64,000 bases of DNA, from assembly GCA_964591455.1 (NCBI GenBank), contig CAZQDZ010000024.1, forward strand, positions 1 through 64,000. The letters run 5' to 3'. The notes beneath the pieces are model-generated. The model ran no database searches. It was given only the letters and a program-made list of their open reading frames with translations, and was not told where the DNA came from. The DNA comes from RFSX01 sp964591455. GTDB taxonomy: Bacteria; Bacteroidota; Bacteroidia; Chitinophagales; Saprospiraceae. Position 1 is the stretch's first letter. The number at the start of each line of letters is the position of its first letter. Shown here in pieces: positions 37,247 to 46,938 of this stretch. A program made the position numbers and the translations under genes.

Positions 37247-37797
37247 TTTATATCATCAGAGAAGTGACCTGAATGTTTACCCTGTGCATATTTTTTCTCA
37301 TTAAATGCTTGAGATTTATTTTTGGGGATACTAAGACTTTGCCATTTTGAATCTTTTACCATCCTTGCAATGTAGACTATTTGACCTACATGATATGCGT
37401 AATGTGCTAGTTGTCGATTAATTGCTTCTGATATGGTATGCTCTTGTTTGCGGATAGTTACTATGTGATCAATATTATCATCATTTATAGTGTCCAGTGC
37501 GGTGAATAGACAGTGCCATCCTTCTTCCCACTTAAGCCATAAAGCGTCTTTTGTTTTGATATTGTCTTCAAATTCCTGGTCTCTCTGTCTCCATTCCTTT
37601 TCTCCATCACTGCTCACAAAATCAGTCCATCTAGACATCATATTACCATGTAGGTGATTTACAATAATGGCAATAGAATTAGAAGTCTCATTGTATTGCC
37701 AGAACAGTTCAGTATCTTCCAGTTGATTGATTGCTTTTTCACCTAGAGACTTATAGTACTCAAATATTTTTCGGACATCAGTAAGATATTTTCCCAT
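37243..37797 (-). CDS. DUF1572 (DinB-like) family protein
   Basis: A 184-residue four-helix-bundle protein of the DinB-like superfamily, DUF1572 branch. Candidate metal ligands are the His of IIVNHLHGNMMSRW near residue 47, and the pair in INRQLAHYAYHVGQIVYIARM near residue 135. Such proteins may be thiol-dependent metalloenzymes; no substrate is known here. Coupled to the following GNAT gene by a four-base overlap. Confidence 0.85.
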   Translation of the reverse strand: MGKYLTDVRKIFEYYKSLGEKAINQLEDTELFWQYNETSNSIAIIVNHLHGNMMSRWTDFVSSDGEKEWRQRDQEFEDNIKTKDALWLKWEEGWHCLFTALDTINDDNIDHIVTIRKQEHTISEAINRQLAHYAYHVGQIVYIARMVKDSKWQSLSIPKNKSQAFNEKKYAQGKHSGHFSDDIK

Positions 37798-37841
37798 ATT
37801 GGACCTTTAGAATAAATGAAATCATTTGCCAATTAATTAAA

Positions 37842-38690
37842 TTATTCATTCAATGTCCAATCGTAATCTATGTATTCCACTTTATTAGATTTATTGAGCA
37901 CTTCGTTGTATTGCTGAATGTAGTCTAGGAGCGGCATGACCTTTTCGAAATCTGATTTAAACCAATCGAATATACTGGATAGTTTGGTCTCAGTATCGCT
38001 GATGATATTTTTGCTAAGGTCACTGACAAAGTCTTTGGCCTGATCGTCCAATTGAAAATCTAAGTCTGATGGGGTGAATGCTTCATTTCTAAGTTTTGGA
38101 CAAGAGAAAGAGGCGCAATTAATGGCAAAGTGAATTCTTGGATCATCGAATTCTACTCTTAGAATTTGGTGTTCTATGGCATTAAGGTTACAATCTATAT
38201 TTCCAATCTTGAAAAATTTTATATCCCAAGGCGAATTAATAATCGGCAATCCCTCTTTGATATGTTTGATGCTTTCTACAGGATAATTGTCAATGATGAG
38301 TTTTACTGTAAAGGCATTGTAGGCATTTATCCAATAAGCCATTGTCTCTTCACTTGACCAATTCTTGCCTGGAGGATGAGTAGAAAGGTTATGCAAGTAT
38401 TTTTCTAACAGAACACTGTCCTGAATGAAGCCTTTGTAAGTTACCTGACCTTGCACCGTGACGTGCTTTACTAACAGCTTAGTCCATTCATCATGTATGA
38501 TGGAGGGTGAATGCGCTTTTGTTATCTTATTTATAGTGACGGTGCTTCCTTTCATCTTCTTAATGGTATCCAATATCTTGAAGCCAAGGTCATTCAGACT
38601 CATGTTGTTATATTTTGCATAGCCAAATGCCACAACAATTAAACTCAATAAAATGAAAGTTAATCGTTTTAAGTTATTAAGACTAAGCAA
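37842..38690 (-). CDS. DUF547 family exported protein
   Basis: A 282-residue protein with an N-terminal anchor (LTFILLSLIVVAFGYAKY) and a DUF547 domain (residues 75-240): VTYKGFIQDSVLLEKYL, then MAYWINAYNAFTVKLIIDNYP, a hallmark of the family, and RIHFAINCASFSCPKLR, which carries the conserved CASxSCP motif. Its biochemical role is unknown; the Asn/Cys/His pattern resembles a transglutaminase-like fold. It lies 18 bases upstream of nothing on its own strand except the M43 gene at 38709, with which it may be co-transcribed. Confidence 0.88.
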   Translation of the reverse strand: MLSLNNLKRLTFILLSLIVVAFGYAKYNNMSLNDLGFKILDTIKKMKGSTVTINKITKAHSPSIIHDEWTKLLVKHVTVQGQVTYKGFIQDSVLLEKYLHNLSTHPPGKNWSSEETMAYWINAYNAFTVKLIIDNYPVESIKHIKEGLPIINSPWDIKFFKIGNIDCNLNAIEHQILRVEFDDPRIHFAINCASFSCPKLRNEAFTPSDLDFQLDDQAKDFVSDLSKNIISDTETKLSSIFDWFKSDFEKVMPLLDYIQQYNEVLNKSNKVEYIDYDWTLNE

Positions 38691-38708
38691 AGTTAAATGA
38701 AGTAGATA

Positions 38709-39629
38709 TTAATGACTGAGTTTTTTTCTCATTTCCAATCTGCTTGAAATTCTCATTACCAGTTCTTGCTCTTTTGTAAATATGTGCTCTTTTAGATAAC
38801 AAGGTTTGTAGTAAGACATGTAATTATTTAGAATAGGATTGTAGCTGTTGCCATTCTTATCTTCAAATCCTACCATTTCACAAGTCGCATGATTCACATA
38901 TATTTCATAGACAGCTCCTGGGTCGGGTGGGGTGTCACAGATAAGATCACCTTTCTTAGTACAGCTGTTAGGAGAGAAGGTATCCTTTCCAAAAAGACTT
39001 TCTTCGAATGTATGATATAAGCCAAAAAAATGGCCAAACTCATGTGCGACTATCTTTGGATTTGTCAAATCAAATTGGCTGAGAACTAGATTGTTAACTC
39101 GACTGGATAGAATATATGAGAATCCACCCACTCTGGAGCAACTTATATTATTACCTGATATCCTACAGAATTCTTTTTGATGTTCTAGGATATACACTGT
39201 AATCATATCTGGCAAATCGTATTCTCGAGAGAAAGAGTCATATAGATTATATGCATTTAATGACAGGTCTTCCAGTTTGGTTTTTGATTGAATTTGAGTA
39301 ATCTGATCCTTTGTAAAAACAATACCTGTATTTCTATATGCGTAATTGAGTTCTTTGACAGCCTTGTCTATAGTGGCATGTACTTCCTTATCTATCGTAA
39401 GTAAATTTTCAGTGATATAAGTAAATCTCAATGGAAATCTAATTTCTTCAAAATCTAAGGCCGAAGTAACGACCGTGTCATTCATAAGATTATCATATAA
39501 GAGATTTTTGTTTTCTAAGTGTATAGCAGGATCACAATTGACTAGACACCAAGTTTTCTCTTCATGGCCTTGGCACAGTAATATGCCATAGCTAAATAGG
39601 AGAGTGAAGAGTATGTTGAATTTTTTCAT
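38709..39629 (-). CDS. M43-family (pappalysin/cytophagalysin) metalloprotease
   Basis: A 306-residue secreted zinc protease: signal peptide (MKKFNILFTLLFSYGILLCQG), the extended zinc motif HEFGHFFGLYHTF, the CDTPPDP segment typical of M43, and the Met-turn NNYMSYY. All catalytic residues are intact. It has no T9SS tail, so it probably acts in the periplasm or leaves by another path. It is short, lacking the adhesive domains of larger relatives. Gap to the downstream DUF547 gene is 18 bases. Confidence 0.9.
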   Translation of the reverse strand: MKKFNILFTLLFSYGILLCQGHEEKTWCLVNCDPAIHLENKNLLYDNLMNDTVVTSALDFEEIRFPLRFTYITENLLTIDKEVHATIDKAVKELNYAYRNTGIVFTKDQITQIQSKTKLEDLSLNAYNLYDSFSREYDLPDMITVYILEHQKEFCRISGNNISCSRVGGFSYILSSRVNNLVLSQFDLTNPKIVAHEFGHFFGLYHTFEESLFGKDTFSPNSCTKKGDLICDTPPDPGAVYEIYVNHATCEMVGFEDKNGNSYNPILNNYMSYYKPCYLKEHIFTKEQELVMRISSRLEMRKKLSH

Positions 39630-39931
39630 GGGTCAATATTATGGGTTATTTATTGTGATGTACTTCAATATCTCTAGAGACAAATTTTTCTTAGCTTTTA
39701 AAATAGACCTTAATTTAGCCCTTTTTGTTAAGGACTGGTAGAAATATTGTGTGATACAAATTGGAATAGTCGCTTTTGTGCTTCTCTTGATGTTATTGGA
39801 AGTTCTATATTTCAATTAGATATGAGGGTGTATTACAAACAGAATGGAAATGATATGTCTAAGAAACTTAATATCTACTATACGTCTTTCAATCAATTAC
39901 CAATTACCAATTACTTTTATATTCTAAAACA

Positions 39932-42055
39932 GTGCATTTGTCTGATATAAGTATCCTAAAGAAAAGACTCACCTACTCGCCTAAAGCTATAGACAGTATC
40001 CTCAGATTAGCAGAAGAAGGGTCTACCATACCATTTATAGCCAGATATAGAAAAGAGATGACAGGTTCGTTAGATGAAGTGCAAATAGGTGAGGTGCTCA
40101 CTGAGTATAAGAAACTGGTCGCGTTCGCTAAGCGGAAGGAAACGATATTGGATGCTATAAGAGAACAAGGTAAATTGACTTCTGAATTAGAAAGAACAAT
40201 CAAAGAATGCTATGACAATAATATCCTTGAGGATCTGTATTTGCCTTATAAAAAGAAAAGAAAGACCAAGGCCGCTGTAGCTAGGGAGAGAGGACTGGAG
40301 CCATTGGCTAAAATTATTATGAACCAGAATGCCAATAACCTAAGAAAGAAGGCAGCGTCGTATATAAGCAAAGATGTCCCAAATGTAGATGCGGCCTTGG
40401 AAGGGGCAAGATTTATTATATCTGAGTGGATAAGTGAAAAGGGAGTAGTTAGGGATATTACAAGGAAGGCTTATGGTTATGGAATCTTGGAATCAAAAGT
40501 GGTCAAGTCAAAAAAAGAAGCGGCAGTTAAATACACAGATTATTTTGAGTATAGTCAGCCTCTCAAGAAATGTCCTTCTCATAGATTTCTTGCTATGAAT
40601 AGGGGAGCAGAAGAAGGATTGTTAAGGGTAAAATTAGTAATAGATGAAGAATGGTTGGAGGGAAGTATGCAGCGCTATCTAAAAGTAGGCAACCATGACT
40701 GTGGGGAACAAATCAAACTGGCCATAGAAGATGCAAGAAAGAGATTGCTGATGCCGTCTATAGAAAACGAGACTCGGAAAGCTGCCAAAGCAAAAGCAGA
40801 TTCTGAAGCGATTGCAGTATTTAGTCAGAATGCCTATCAGCTACTTCTGGCGGCTCCGGTAGGCAACAAAGTGACCTTGGCTCTGGACCCTGGATTCAGA
40901 ACAGGATGTAAGGTGGCTATTATTTCTTCCACAGGAGCATTATTAGACAGCAAGAACATCTATCCACATCCACCGCAAAAGTCATTACTAGAAGCTGAGG
41001 AAATTATATATGCACTTATAAGCAGATATGCTGTAGAAGTCATCGCCATAGGAAACGGTACAGCTGGAAAGGAATCTTATAAATGGATCAAGAGCCTTAG
41101 ATTGGATGAAGAAGTGCAGGTCTATCTTGTGAATGAGGATGGGGCATCTATATACTCAGCTTCGGCAATTGCTAGAGAAGAATTTCCAAATGAAGACATA
41201 ACAATCAGAGGTGCTGTCTCTATAGGTAGACGACTGATGGATCCGTTGGCAGAGCTGGTAAAAATAGATCCCAAAGCCATTGGAGTCGGACAATATCAGC
41301 ATGATGTGAACCAATCACTCCTGAAATCAGAATTGGATAAGACAGTCTCTCGGGCAGTGAATGCGGTAGGGATAAACATCAATACGGCCAGTAAGCACCT
41401 GCTCACATATGTGTCAGGCCTTGGCCCTGGATTAGCCAGTAATATTGTAGCTCATCGCGAGCAGGAAGGGCGCTTTGTTTCTCGTGTGCAATTGCTGGAG
41501 GTATCCAAGTTGGGCAAAAAGGCATACCAGCAAGCTGCTGGTTTTTTAAGAGTTTTAGATGGAGAGAATATTTTAGATAATACAGGTGTGCACCCTGAAA
41601 GATATTCTCTAGTCAATCAAATTGCTAAAGCAGAAGGAAAATCCTTACAAGAACTGATAGGAAATAAGCAAACACTAAATCAAATAGACCTTAAACAATA
41701 CATCAGCAAAGATGTCGGGCTCCCCACGCTGCAGGATATTGTTCAGGAATTAAGTAAGCCGGGATTAGATCCAAGGGGAAAAGCAGAAGCCGTCAAATTT
41801 GATGACAGTATACAGTCCATTAGTGATTTGTCTGAGGGGATGCGACTTAAAGGGACAGTCACCAATCTTACCAAATTTGGCGCCTTTGTAGATTTAGGAA
41901 TCAAAGAGGCCGGTCTTATACACATCTCTCAGATTGTAGATAGATTTATTTCAGATCCAGCGGAGGTACTAAGCATTAACCAAGCAGTAGATGTCAAGGT
42001 TGTTAGTATAGATATAGAGCGGAAAAGGATTGGATTGACATTAAAAGAACGGTGA
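39932..42055 (+). CDS. tex: Tex-family RNA-binding transcription accessory protein
   Basis: A 707-residue Tex protein. Domains in order: N-terminal HTH-like Tex_N (STIPFIARYRKEMTGSLDEV), YqgF-like RNase H fold (TLALDPGFRTGCKVAIIS), helix-hairpin-helix (GININTASKHLLTYVSGLG), and a C-terminal S1 RNA-binding domain (GMRLKGTVTNLTKFGAFVDLG). The start is GTG at 39932. Its stop codon directly abuts the stop of the minus-strand DUF1295 gene. The last 120 bases are duplicated in decayed form at 43743. Confidence 0.96.
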   Translation: MHLSDISILKKRLTYSPKAIDSILRLAEEGSTIPFIARYRKEMTGSLDEVQIGEVLTEYKKLVAFAKRKETILDAIREQGKLTSELERTIKECYDNNILEDLYLPYKKKRKTKAAVARERGLEPLAKIIMNQNANNLRKKAASYISKDVPNVDAALEGARFIISEWISEKGVVRDITRKAYGYGILESKVVKSKKEAAVKYTDYFEYSQPLKKCPSHRFLAMNRGAEEGLLRVKLVIDEEWLEGSMQRYLKVGNHDCGEQIKLAIEDARKRLLMPSIENETRKAAKAKADSEAIAVFSQNAYQLLLAAPVGNKVTLALDPGFRTGCKVAIISSTGALLDSKNIYPHPPQKSLLEAEEIIYALISRYAVEVIAIGNGTAGKESYKWIKSLRLDEEVQVYLVNEDGASIYSASAIAREEFPNEDITIRGAVSIGRRLMDPLAELVKIDPKAIGVGQYQHDVNQSLLKSELDKTVSRAVNAVGININTASKHLLTYVSGLGPGLASNIVAHREQEGRFVSRVQLLEVSKLGKKAYQQAAGFLRVLDGENILDNTGVHPERYSLVNQIAKAEGKSLQELIGNKQTLNQIDLKQYISKDVGLPTLQDIVQELSKPGLDPRGKAEAVKFDDSIQSISDLSEGMRLKGTVTNLTKFGAFVDLGIKEAGLIHISQIVDRFISDPAEVLSINQAVDVKVVSIDIERKRIGLTLKER

Positions 42056-42255
42056 TTAGAATATTTTTGGAATCACCATGGGAACTTTCTGTGAATATGC
42101 TTCAAAGCCTGATTTCCTAGCACTCATCCTTTCTTCCTTCATTGGAATAGAAATAAATGTAAATAATGCCATCATAGATAAAGCCCCGATAACAGTATAG
42201 TAAGGTGCCTGATAAGCATAGCCTATGGCAAATAAGCCTAGCCAAAATAACATTT
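41937..42255. repeat. Parent copy of duplicated tex/DUF1295 junction
   Basis: Covers the last ~120 bases of tex and the last ~200 bases of the DUF1295 gene. A diverged copy in the same orientation lies at 43743-44030, about 1.8 kb away. Confidence 0.75.
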
Positions 42256-42913
42256 CACCTAGATAGTTTGGATGCCTTGACCTTGACCATATTCCAGTAT
42301 CTAATAACTGAGTGGATGGGGGATTGGTCTTTCTAAATGCTGCCAACTGATTGTCTGCAACGAATTCCAGTACAGTGCCTATAAGGCTTACTACAATACC
42401 CAAAAAGAATATACCTGAAGAGAATAACTGATTCTGAAAGATGTAATATATCGGCCACATTCCGGCAAAGACTAAGAGGGTAGGAAATAAGTGAATTCCA
42501 AAAAAGTTTACCAGCGGGTATAACTTACCATTCTCTTTGGCCAGTTTGACATACCTCCAATCTTCATGATGAAATCCCGACCAAGATCGAACCCAATTAA
42601 GCGTCAATCTCCAGGACCAGATACTAATGACAAGCATGACTAGTATTCTATGTAAATCCAAGTTCTCTAAATAAAGGATGGACCAAAAAAGCACAAAATA
42701 AAAAGGAATAATACTCCAATAAGCGTCATATACAGAGCTGTTCTTTTTGACAACAGAGAAGAAAAAACAAACCAACGTCATCCCAAGGTCACTGACGAGT
42801 AATCTGATCACTTGATTCTCATAGGGCCAGATATACCACAGGCCTAATCCCACCACAGCTATAATAAGGTAGATAATAATTATTTGGAGAAGGTCATTGG
42901 ATTTTTTACTCAT
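42056..42913 (-). CDS. DUF1295 / steroid 5-alpha-reductase-like membrane protein
   Basis: A 285-residue polytopic membrane protein of the DUF1295 family, related to steroid 5-alpha reductases and isoprenylcysteine methyltransferases. The C-terminal NADPH/cofactor motif WSRSRHPNYLGEMLFWLGLF is intact, and RLTLNWVRSWSGFHHEDWRY is typical. The substrate is unknown. It overlaps the MBL-fold gene by four bases and is convergent with tex. A decayed copy of its 3' third lies at about 43860-44030. Confidence 0.9.
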   Translation of the reverse strand: MSKKSNDLLQIIIIYLIIAVVGLGLWYIWPYENQVIRLLVSDLGMTLVCFFFSVVKKNSSVYDAYWSIIPFYFVLFWSILYLENLDLHRILVMLVISIWSWRLTLNWVRSWSGFHHEDWRYVKLAKENGKLYPLVNFFGIHLFPTLLVFAGMWPIYYIFQNQLFSSGIFFLGIVVSLIGTVLEFVADNQLAAFRKTNPPSTQLLDTGIWSRSRHPNYLGEMLFWLGLFAIGYAYQAPYYTVIGALSMMALFTFISIPMKEERMSARKSGFEAYSQKVPMVIPKIF

Positions 42914-43677
42914 ATGGTAATTGGATCGTAAGAAGTTAATGTAAGCAACCTTTCTTTAAAGAGTTCATTTTTAACAAGTTCGTTGGCGGGAGGCGAAAGC
43001 GTTATTTTGGCAAGTTTACTTACTAGTCCTTTAGCAAATTTGTCTTCGTCATGTGTGGCTATGATGTGCTTGGGATTAAAGTCTGTAATTAATTTTTTGA
43101 CAGCATCTATGCCTGGAGAAACAATCCCTCCAAGGAAGAAAGGTAACTTGTAAAGATTGAAAGGGGTAAAGGCCACTGTTATAGGTGGGATATCTTGCAA
43201 ATTCTGTTTCCACTGATCCGCTTCTGCATATCCATGGGTTGCCAATAAAATACTCTCTTTACCATCATCTAGAACAAATGCATCATAGATAGGGTCAATA
43301 TGCCTCTTGCTGGGCAAATGTTTTAAGTTCAATTCATGAGCGATAATATCACTTACATCTTCAAGGTGATGCCTGACCTGGGAGTTAGGCAATAATTGCG
43401 AAACCCTCTTGTGTATAGATTTAGGAACTATGAGACAATCTGGTTGTAATTCCAATAGAGTTTCTTCGTGGAAATGATCAGGATATTTCTGGGTTATAAT
43501 TACAAAATCATAGTGTGGGATAGACTGTGGACTCATAGGCGGTGTTCTATGCCATTGCATATTAAACCAAGAAAAGAAATCAATTTCTACACCTTTCAGC
43601 CAAGGATCTATAAGTATGGATTTTTCTCCAAATTTTATGTGCCAGGAGTTATCCATATTAAGCCTTCTAATTTCCAT
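42910..43677 (-). CDS. MBL-fold (UlaG-like) protein with degenerate metal motif
   Basis: A 255-residue metallo-beta-lactamase-fold protein. MEIRRLNMDNSWHIKFGEKS and ILIDPWLKG are typical of the UlaG/YcjY-like branch, and a late IIATHDEDKF gives a His. The classical HxHxDH reads QKYPDHFHE, so the first two His are replaced; activity may be altered or lost. The start is set at 43677: the longer frame to 43782 runs into a decayed duplicate of tex and has no family support. Four-base overlap with the DUF1295 gene. Confidence 0.8.
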   Translation of the reverse strand: MEIRRLNMDNSWHIKFGEKSILIDPWLKGVEIDFFSWFNMQWHRTPPMSPQSIPHYDFVIITQKYPDHFHEETLLELQPDCLIVPKSIHKRVSQLLPNSQVRHHLEDVSDIIAHELNLKHLPSKRHIDPIYDAFVLDDGKESILLATHGYAEADQWKQNLQDIPPITVAFTPFNLYKLPFFLGGIVSPGIDAVKKLITDFNPKHIIATHDEDKFAKGLVSKLAKITLSPPANELVKNELFKERLLTLTSYDPITI

Positions 43678-43742
43678 ATGGGTCAAGTTAGGGAGTGGAA
43701 AGATAGAAAAGTTATATAGAAAATTATGATTGGTCTGAAGCT

Positions 43743-44030
43743 TAGATAGATTTATTTCGGATCCAGCATAGGCACTAAGCATTAAGCATTAACCATGCAG
43801 TAGGTGTCAAGGTTGTTAGTTTAGATGTAGAACGGAAAAGGATTGGATTGACTATGAAGGAATTGTGATTTGAGTGATTTTGAAATCATACTCATCCTAT
43901 CTTCCTTCATTAGAATAAAAGTAGATGTAAATATTGCTTTTATAGTAAAGCCCCTAAAACAAAGAAGTAAGGTTTTTTGATATAGCAATGCCTATGACAA
44001 CTAATCTTAGTCAATTATGGTTAGTCTATA
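43743..44030. pseudogene. Decayed duplicate of tex 3' end and DUF1295 3' end
   Basis: The plus strand from about 43743 matches the end of tex (41937 onward) nearly base for base through its stop codon, with small indels including an 8-base tandem duplication near 43780. From about 43870 it continues as the mirror-reading 3' part of DUF1295 with a ~40-base deletion and heavy decay. No open frame survives. It marks a past tandem duplication spanning the DUF1295/MBL pair. Confidence 0.75.
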
Positions 44031-44376
44031 GCTTGTTGAAAGATGTTTATTTGCTGAATAACGCATTTAAGATACACCATAAATCAACAGATTCTCTAGA
44101 TATAAACATAGTTTGATTGGACGGCCTTGAGCCTAGAATTTTTTTTCTTTTTTTCAATGAAAAAGAAAACCGCAGGTAGGCAAGTATGATTAGCTAGTTT
44201 CTAAATGTGGAACTTCTTGTATTCGACAACAGACTACCTATCAATGAAAATTGTGTAGCCTAATTGGTCTATTCAGTTTATTTATTTTGAAGAGATTTGT
44301 AATTGAAGTAAGACCTGTGCTCAGAGATATATTTATAATCTATACAATCCTCTGTTTTCTTTAGGAGAATCTAGCG
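44031..44376. other. Intergenic, no gene seen
   Basis: No credible frame. It contains a T/C-rich tract with a complementary A/G tract (44140-44170) that can fold into a weak hairpin. It may hold further unrecognisable remains of the duplicated DUF1295/MBL segment. Confidence 0.5.
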
Positions 44377-44384
44377 TAACTTTG
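44377..44384 (+). promoter_or_regulatory. Candidate -7 promoter element for phosphoesterase gene
   Basis: TAACTTTG matches TAnnTTTG and would start transcription near 44391, leaving a leader of about 30 bases to the ATG at 44420. Confidence 0.4.
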
Positions 44385-44419
44385 GCTCGATAGTCAATTA
44401 GATATAATAATAGATTTCT

Positions 44420-45325
44420 ATGAGAAAATTGTCTTTAATCTTAGTAAGTATGTTCTCACTCATGCAATGTACACTAACAGACAGTGATGAGGACAAATTT
44501 ATTTTCATTGGGCATTCATACGATTGGCGAAGCGTAGCAGGAGACAAGGTGGATTCTAGGTTAGAATTGTTGGATTATAGTAAGTATAACGGAGTATGGC
44601 TAGGTGGAGATATGTGCGGCAATACATCGTTAAATCCTAGGACCTTTGAATATCTGGATAGTTTATTTGATCTAAAAAACCCCAATACGCATTTTGCCCT
44701 CGGGAATCATGACTATAGAGATTATAACTTGGAAGCATACTTTGCTGCAACTGGACGACCAGATTATTATACTTCCAGTTTTAAAAATATTGCGATATCT
44801 GTGATTAATACCAATCTGAATTCTAGTGATTGCGAGAATCTAAATGCACAATACAAAATGTTGAGTACGGTAACTGATACACTTAGCATGGCTTCTCATT
44901 ATGTTATACTTGGACATCATGAGTTTTTTTATGGTGTTCCTGGACTTGAAGAATTTGAATCTAATGGTCCTTTGTATAATTACCCTATGAATTGCGACAG
45001 ATTTGATTCGTATTTTAGAAATACCATTTATCCCAAATTAGTAACATTGGAAAAGAAGGGAATTGAAGTGATTGTAGTAATGGGGGATATTGGATGGCGT
45101 AAAGGATGTGAAATGAGATGTAAGAATGGAATTAATTTTGTAGCATCTGGGATAAATAATTCATACTATATAGGAAAGGGAAGAGATGTTAAAGAATTAC
45201 ATGATGATTTGGTGCTGATCTTTAAGTATAAAGAAAAAAATGAAGAATTAACGTGGAAGTATACTAGTCTTAATGAACTGACTAATACTGATAAGGCATT
45301 ATGGTTAGCGCCTAGAACAAATTGA
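44420..45325 (+). CDS. Calcineurin-like metallophosphoesterase lipoprotein
   Basis: A 301-residue lipoprotein (signal LILVSMFSLMQCTLTD, lipobox Cys17) with a calcineurin-like phosphoesterase domain. Motifs: IFIGHSYDW in place of the usual DxH, LGGDMCGN (GD), LGNHDYRD (GNHD) and ILGHHEFFYG (GHH). The first metal motif is atypical, so metal use may differ. Its 3' end overlaps by 14 bases the convergent gene on the minus strand. The substrate is unknown; an extracytoplasmic phosphodiesterase is likely. Confidence 0.82.
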   Translation: MRKLSLILVSMFSLMQCTLTDSDEDKFIFIGHSYDWRSVAGDKVDSRLELLDYSKYNGVWLGGDMCGNTSLNPRTFEYLDSLFDLKNPNTHFALGNHDYRDYNLEAYFAATGRPDYYTSSFKNIAISVINTNLNSSDCENLNAQYKMLSTVTDTLSMASHYVILGHHEFFYGVPGLEEFESNGPLYNYPMNCDRFDSYFRNTIYPKLVTLEKKGIEVIVVMGDIGWRKGCEMRCKNGINFVASGINNSYYIGKGRDVKELHDDLVLIFKYKEKNEELTWKYTSLNELTNTDKALWLAPRTN

Positions 45326-46460
45326 TTTCTCTTAGTAATTTACGGGATTTATCTATCTCAAAGAGTACTGCTTGTGGTTCATCTATCCTTGATGATCTTT
45401 TGTTTGCGGAAATATAAATTCTATTCTTTGTTACTAGAAAATCGGTTGGTTTATAACTATATTTCGAGTCACCATATTCCTGAGAACCAATATATTTTCC
45501 ATTTTTAGAATAAGTCAACTTACAATTAAAATTTTCTGATTTATATTTTTGATTTTTACTCAGAGTGAGTATTGTATCAGTTAGCATTAAAGACTTTATG
45601 CCTTCTTGAACTCCTTCTGCATTGAAAGAGTATATTTCTTCTACTATTAATTCCGCACTAATCTTATAAATAATTGTATTCATCCCATTTCTATCATCTT
45701 GACTGGTTCCGGTAAGAAGAAATTCGTCCTGAATTATTTCAAGATTATTTATAAATAAATTTTGTGTACTTAGGATGCTATCTCTTTTTATTTCATTTCC
45801 ATTTGTGTCTGTTTGAAGTAAAAAGACATGTGTCTTTTTATTTATATAATCATGGCCATCTCGATACGTGTATCCATGTGCTATTCCACAAACGATGAGT
45901 GAGTTGGAGGACTTATCGTAGATTATATCACTTGGTATGCTTGATTCATTACTAAACTTAAATTTATTAAACCTAGGTGGATTATCCTTCCCAAAGAAAC
46001 CAAGAGTAAGTGATCTGTCAGATCTCTGATAATTGAGGGATATCAAATTTGTGTCAATTTGTATTAATTTTTTGACCCTCGTCCGTTTACCATATTCTAT
46101 CTTGTTATAGCTATCTCCATATGGATTCATCATGTTTAATTCTGAGATTACTTTTGAATTATCAAGCCCTACAGCTCTATAATGTGAAAGCACCCAAAAC
46201 TTTTCATTAATAAATAATCTAGAATGCTTGCTCGTTGTTTTTGTTGGATATAAATGCTCTTCTATAGTATTAAGGTTTTTATCTAATACAAGTATATACG
46301 GTGATTTAATGTAAGGGTCGGTTTCTTTCGAACTTCTATCACCTATTATCAGCAGGTTGTTTTGATCATTTAGTATGAGCTGATTGACTGAGGAGATATT
46401 AGGATGTGACGTATATTCACAACTTACTAGCGACGAAATTATAATAAGGTAAAGGTGCAT
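45312..46460 (-). CDS. Hypothetical lipoprotein, propeller-like
   Basis: A 382-residue protein starting MHLYLIIISSLVSCEYTSHP with lipobox Cys14; an ATG four codons upstream at 46472 is also possible. The body is beta-rich with repeating short segments (NNLLIIGDRS, NSLIVCGIAHGYT, DEFLLTGTSQDDRN, NRIYISANKRSSR), suggesting a propeller of unknown type. I recognise no family. Convergent with the phosphoesterase gene; its upstream region is shared with the small lipoprotein gene at 46939. Confidence 0.6.
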   Translation of the reverse strand: MHLYLIIISSLVSCEYTSHPNISSVNQLILNDQNNLLIIGDRSSKETDPYIKSPYILVLDKNLNTIEEHLYPTKTTSKHSRLFINEKFWVLSHYRAVGLDNSKVISELNMMNPYGDSYNKIEYGKRTRVKKLIQIDTNLISLNYQRSDRSLTLGFFGKDNPPRFNKFKFSNESSIPSDIIYDKSSNSLIVCGIAHGYTYRDGHDYINKKTHVFLLQTDTNGNEIKRDSILSTQNLFINNLEIIQDEFLLTGTSQDDRNGMNTIIYKISAELIVEEIYSFNAEGVQEGIKSLMLTDTILTLSKNQKYKSENFNCKLTYSKNGKYIGSQEYGDSKYSYKPTDFLVTKNRIYISANKRSSRIDEPQAVLFEIDKSRKLLREINLF

Positions 46461-46472
46461 TCTAATTGCCAT

Positions 46473-46880
46473 TATGGAATATCTTTCTCTTTGTCAGTTC
46501 GACATTTGAATATACTGCCAAACTTAGATTATAATAGCAATCTTACCAAATTGACGCCATTGTATAGTTAAAAATCAAAGAGGCAAGTATATAACAATAG
46601 TTAATCTTCACGCATTTATCCTATTATAATTCTTCTATAGTCTAAGCTCAAATGAGAAGGAATTAATTCCTTTAGTACAATAGTTATAACAAAAGTTATA
46701 TAGGCCCCCATTCTAAGCCCCACTACCTTTATATAAGAGGATATTGAATAATTTACTTTGGTAAAGAGGGTATTATTTTCCCTACATATGCCTCTATAGT
46801 ATTGTATAAGAATGTATATAAAATACCCATAAGAGGGTATGGTATATTATTTATGGGACTATGCTCCCATACACTATTAC
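46473..46880. other. Long divergent intergenic region
   Basis: No credible gene. Very A/T-rich; contains several GGGTAT/ATACCC and TATATA words between about 46730 and 46850 that can pair with each other. It should hold promoters for the minus-strand lipoprotein and the plus-strand small lipoprotein. Confidence 0.5.
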
Positions 46881-46896
46881 GTCTGTGGCCACCAGA
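46881..46896. promoter_or_regulatory. GTGGCCAC palindrome before small lipoprotein, copy A
   Basis: GTCT-GTGGCCAC-CAGA, a near-palindrome 43 bases before the ATG at 46939. A closely similar palindrome occupies the same place before the paralogous gene at 55533, so it is a candidate shared operator. Confidence 0.5.
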
Positions 46897-46938
46897 TAAT
46901 AGTCTTAGAAATTTTTTCACTTATTAAATATTTTAAAA

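Noticed and set aside
39747..39950. 67-residue frame upstream of tex
   Set aside because: No family resemblance, overlaps the tex start, and composition is unlike real genes here.
43678..43782. 35-residue N-terminal extension of the MBL-fold protein
   Set aside because: It is the reverse reading of the decayed tex copy; the family begins at MEIRRLNMD.
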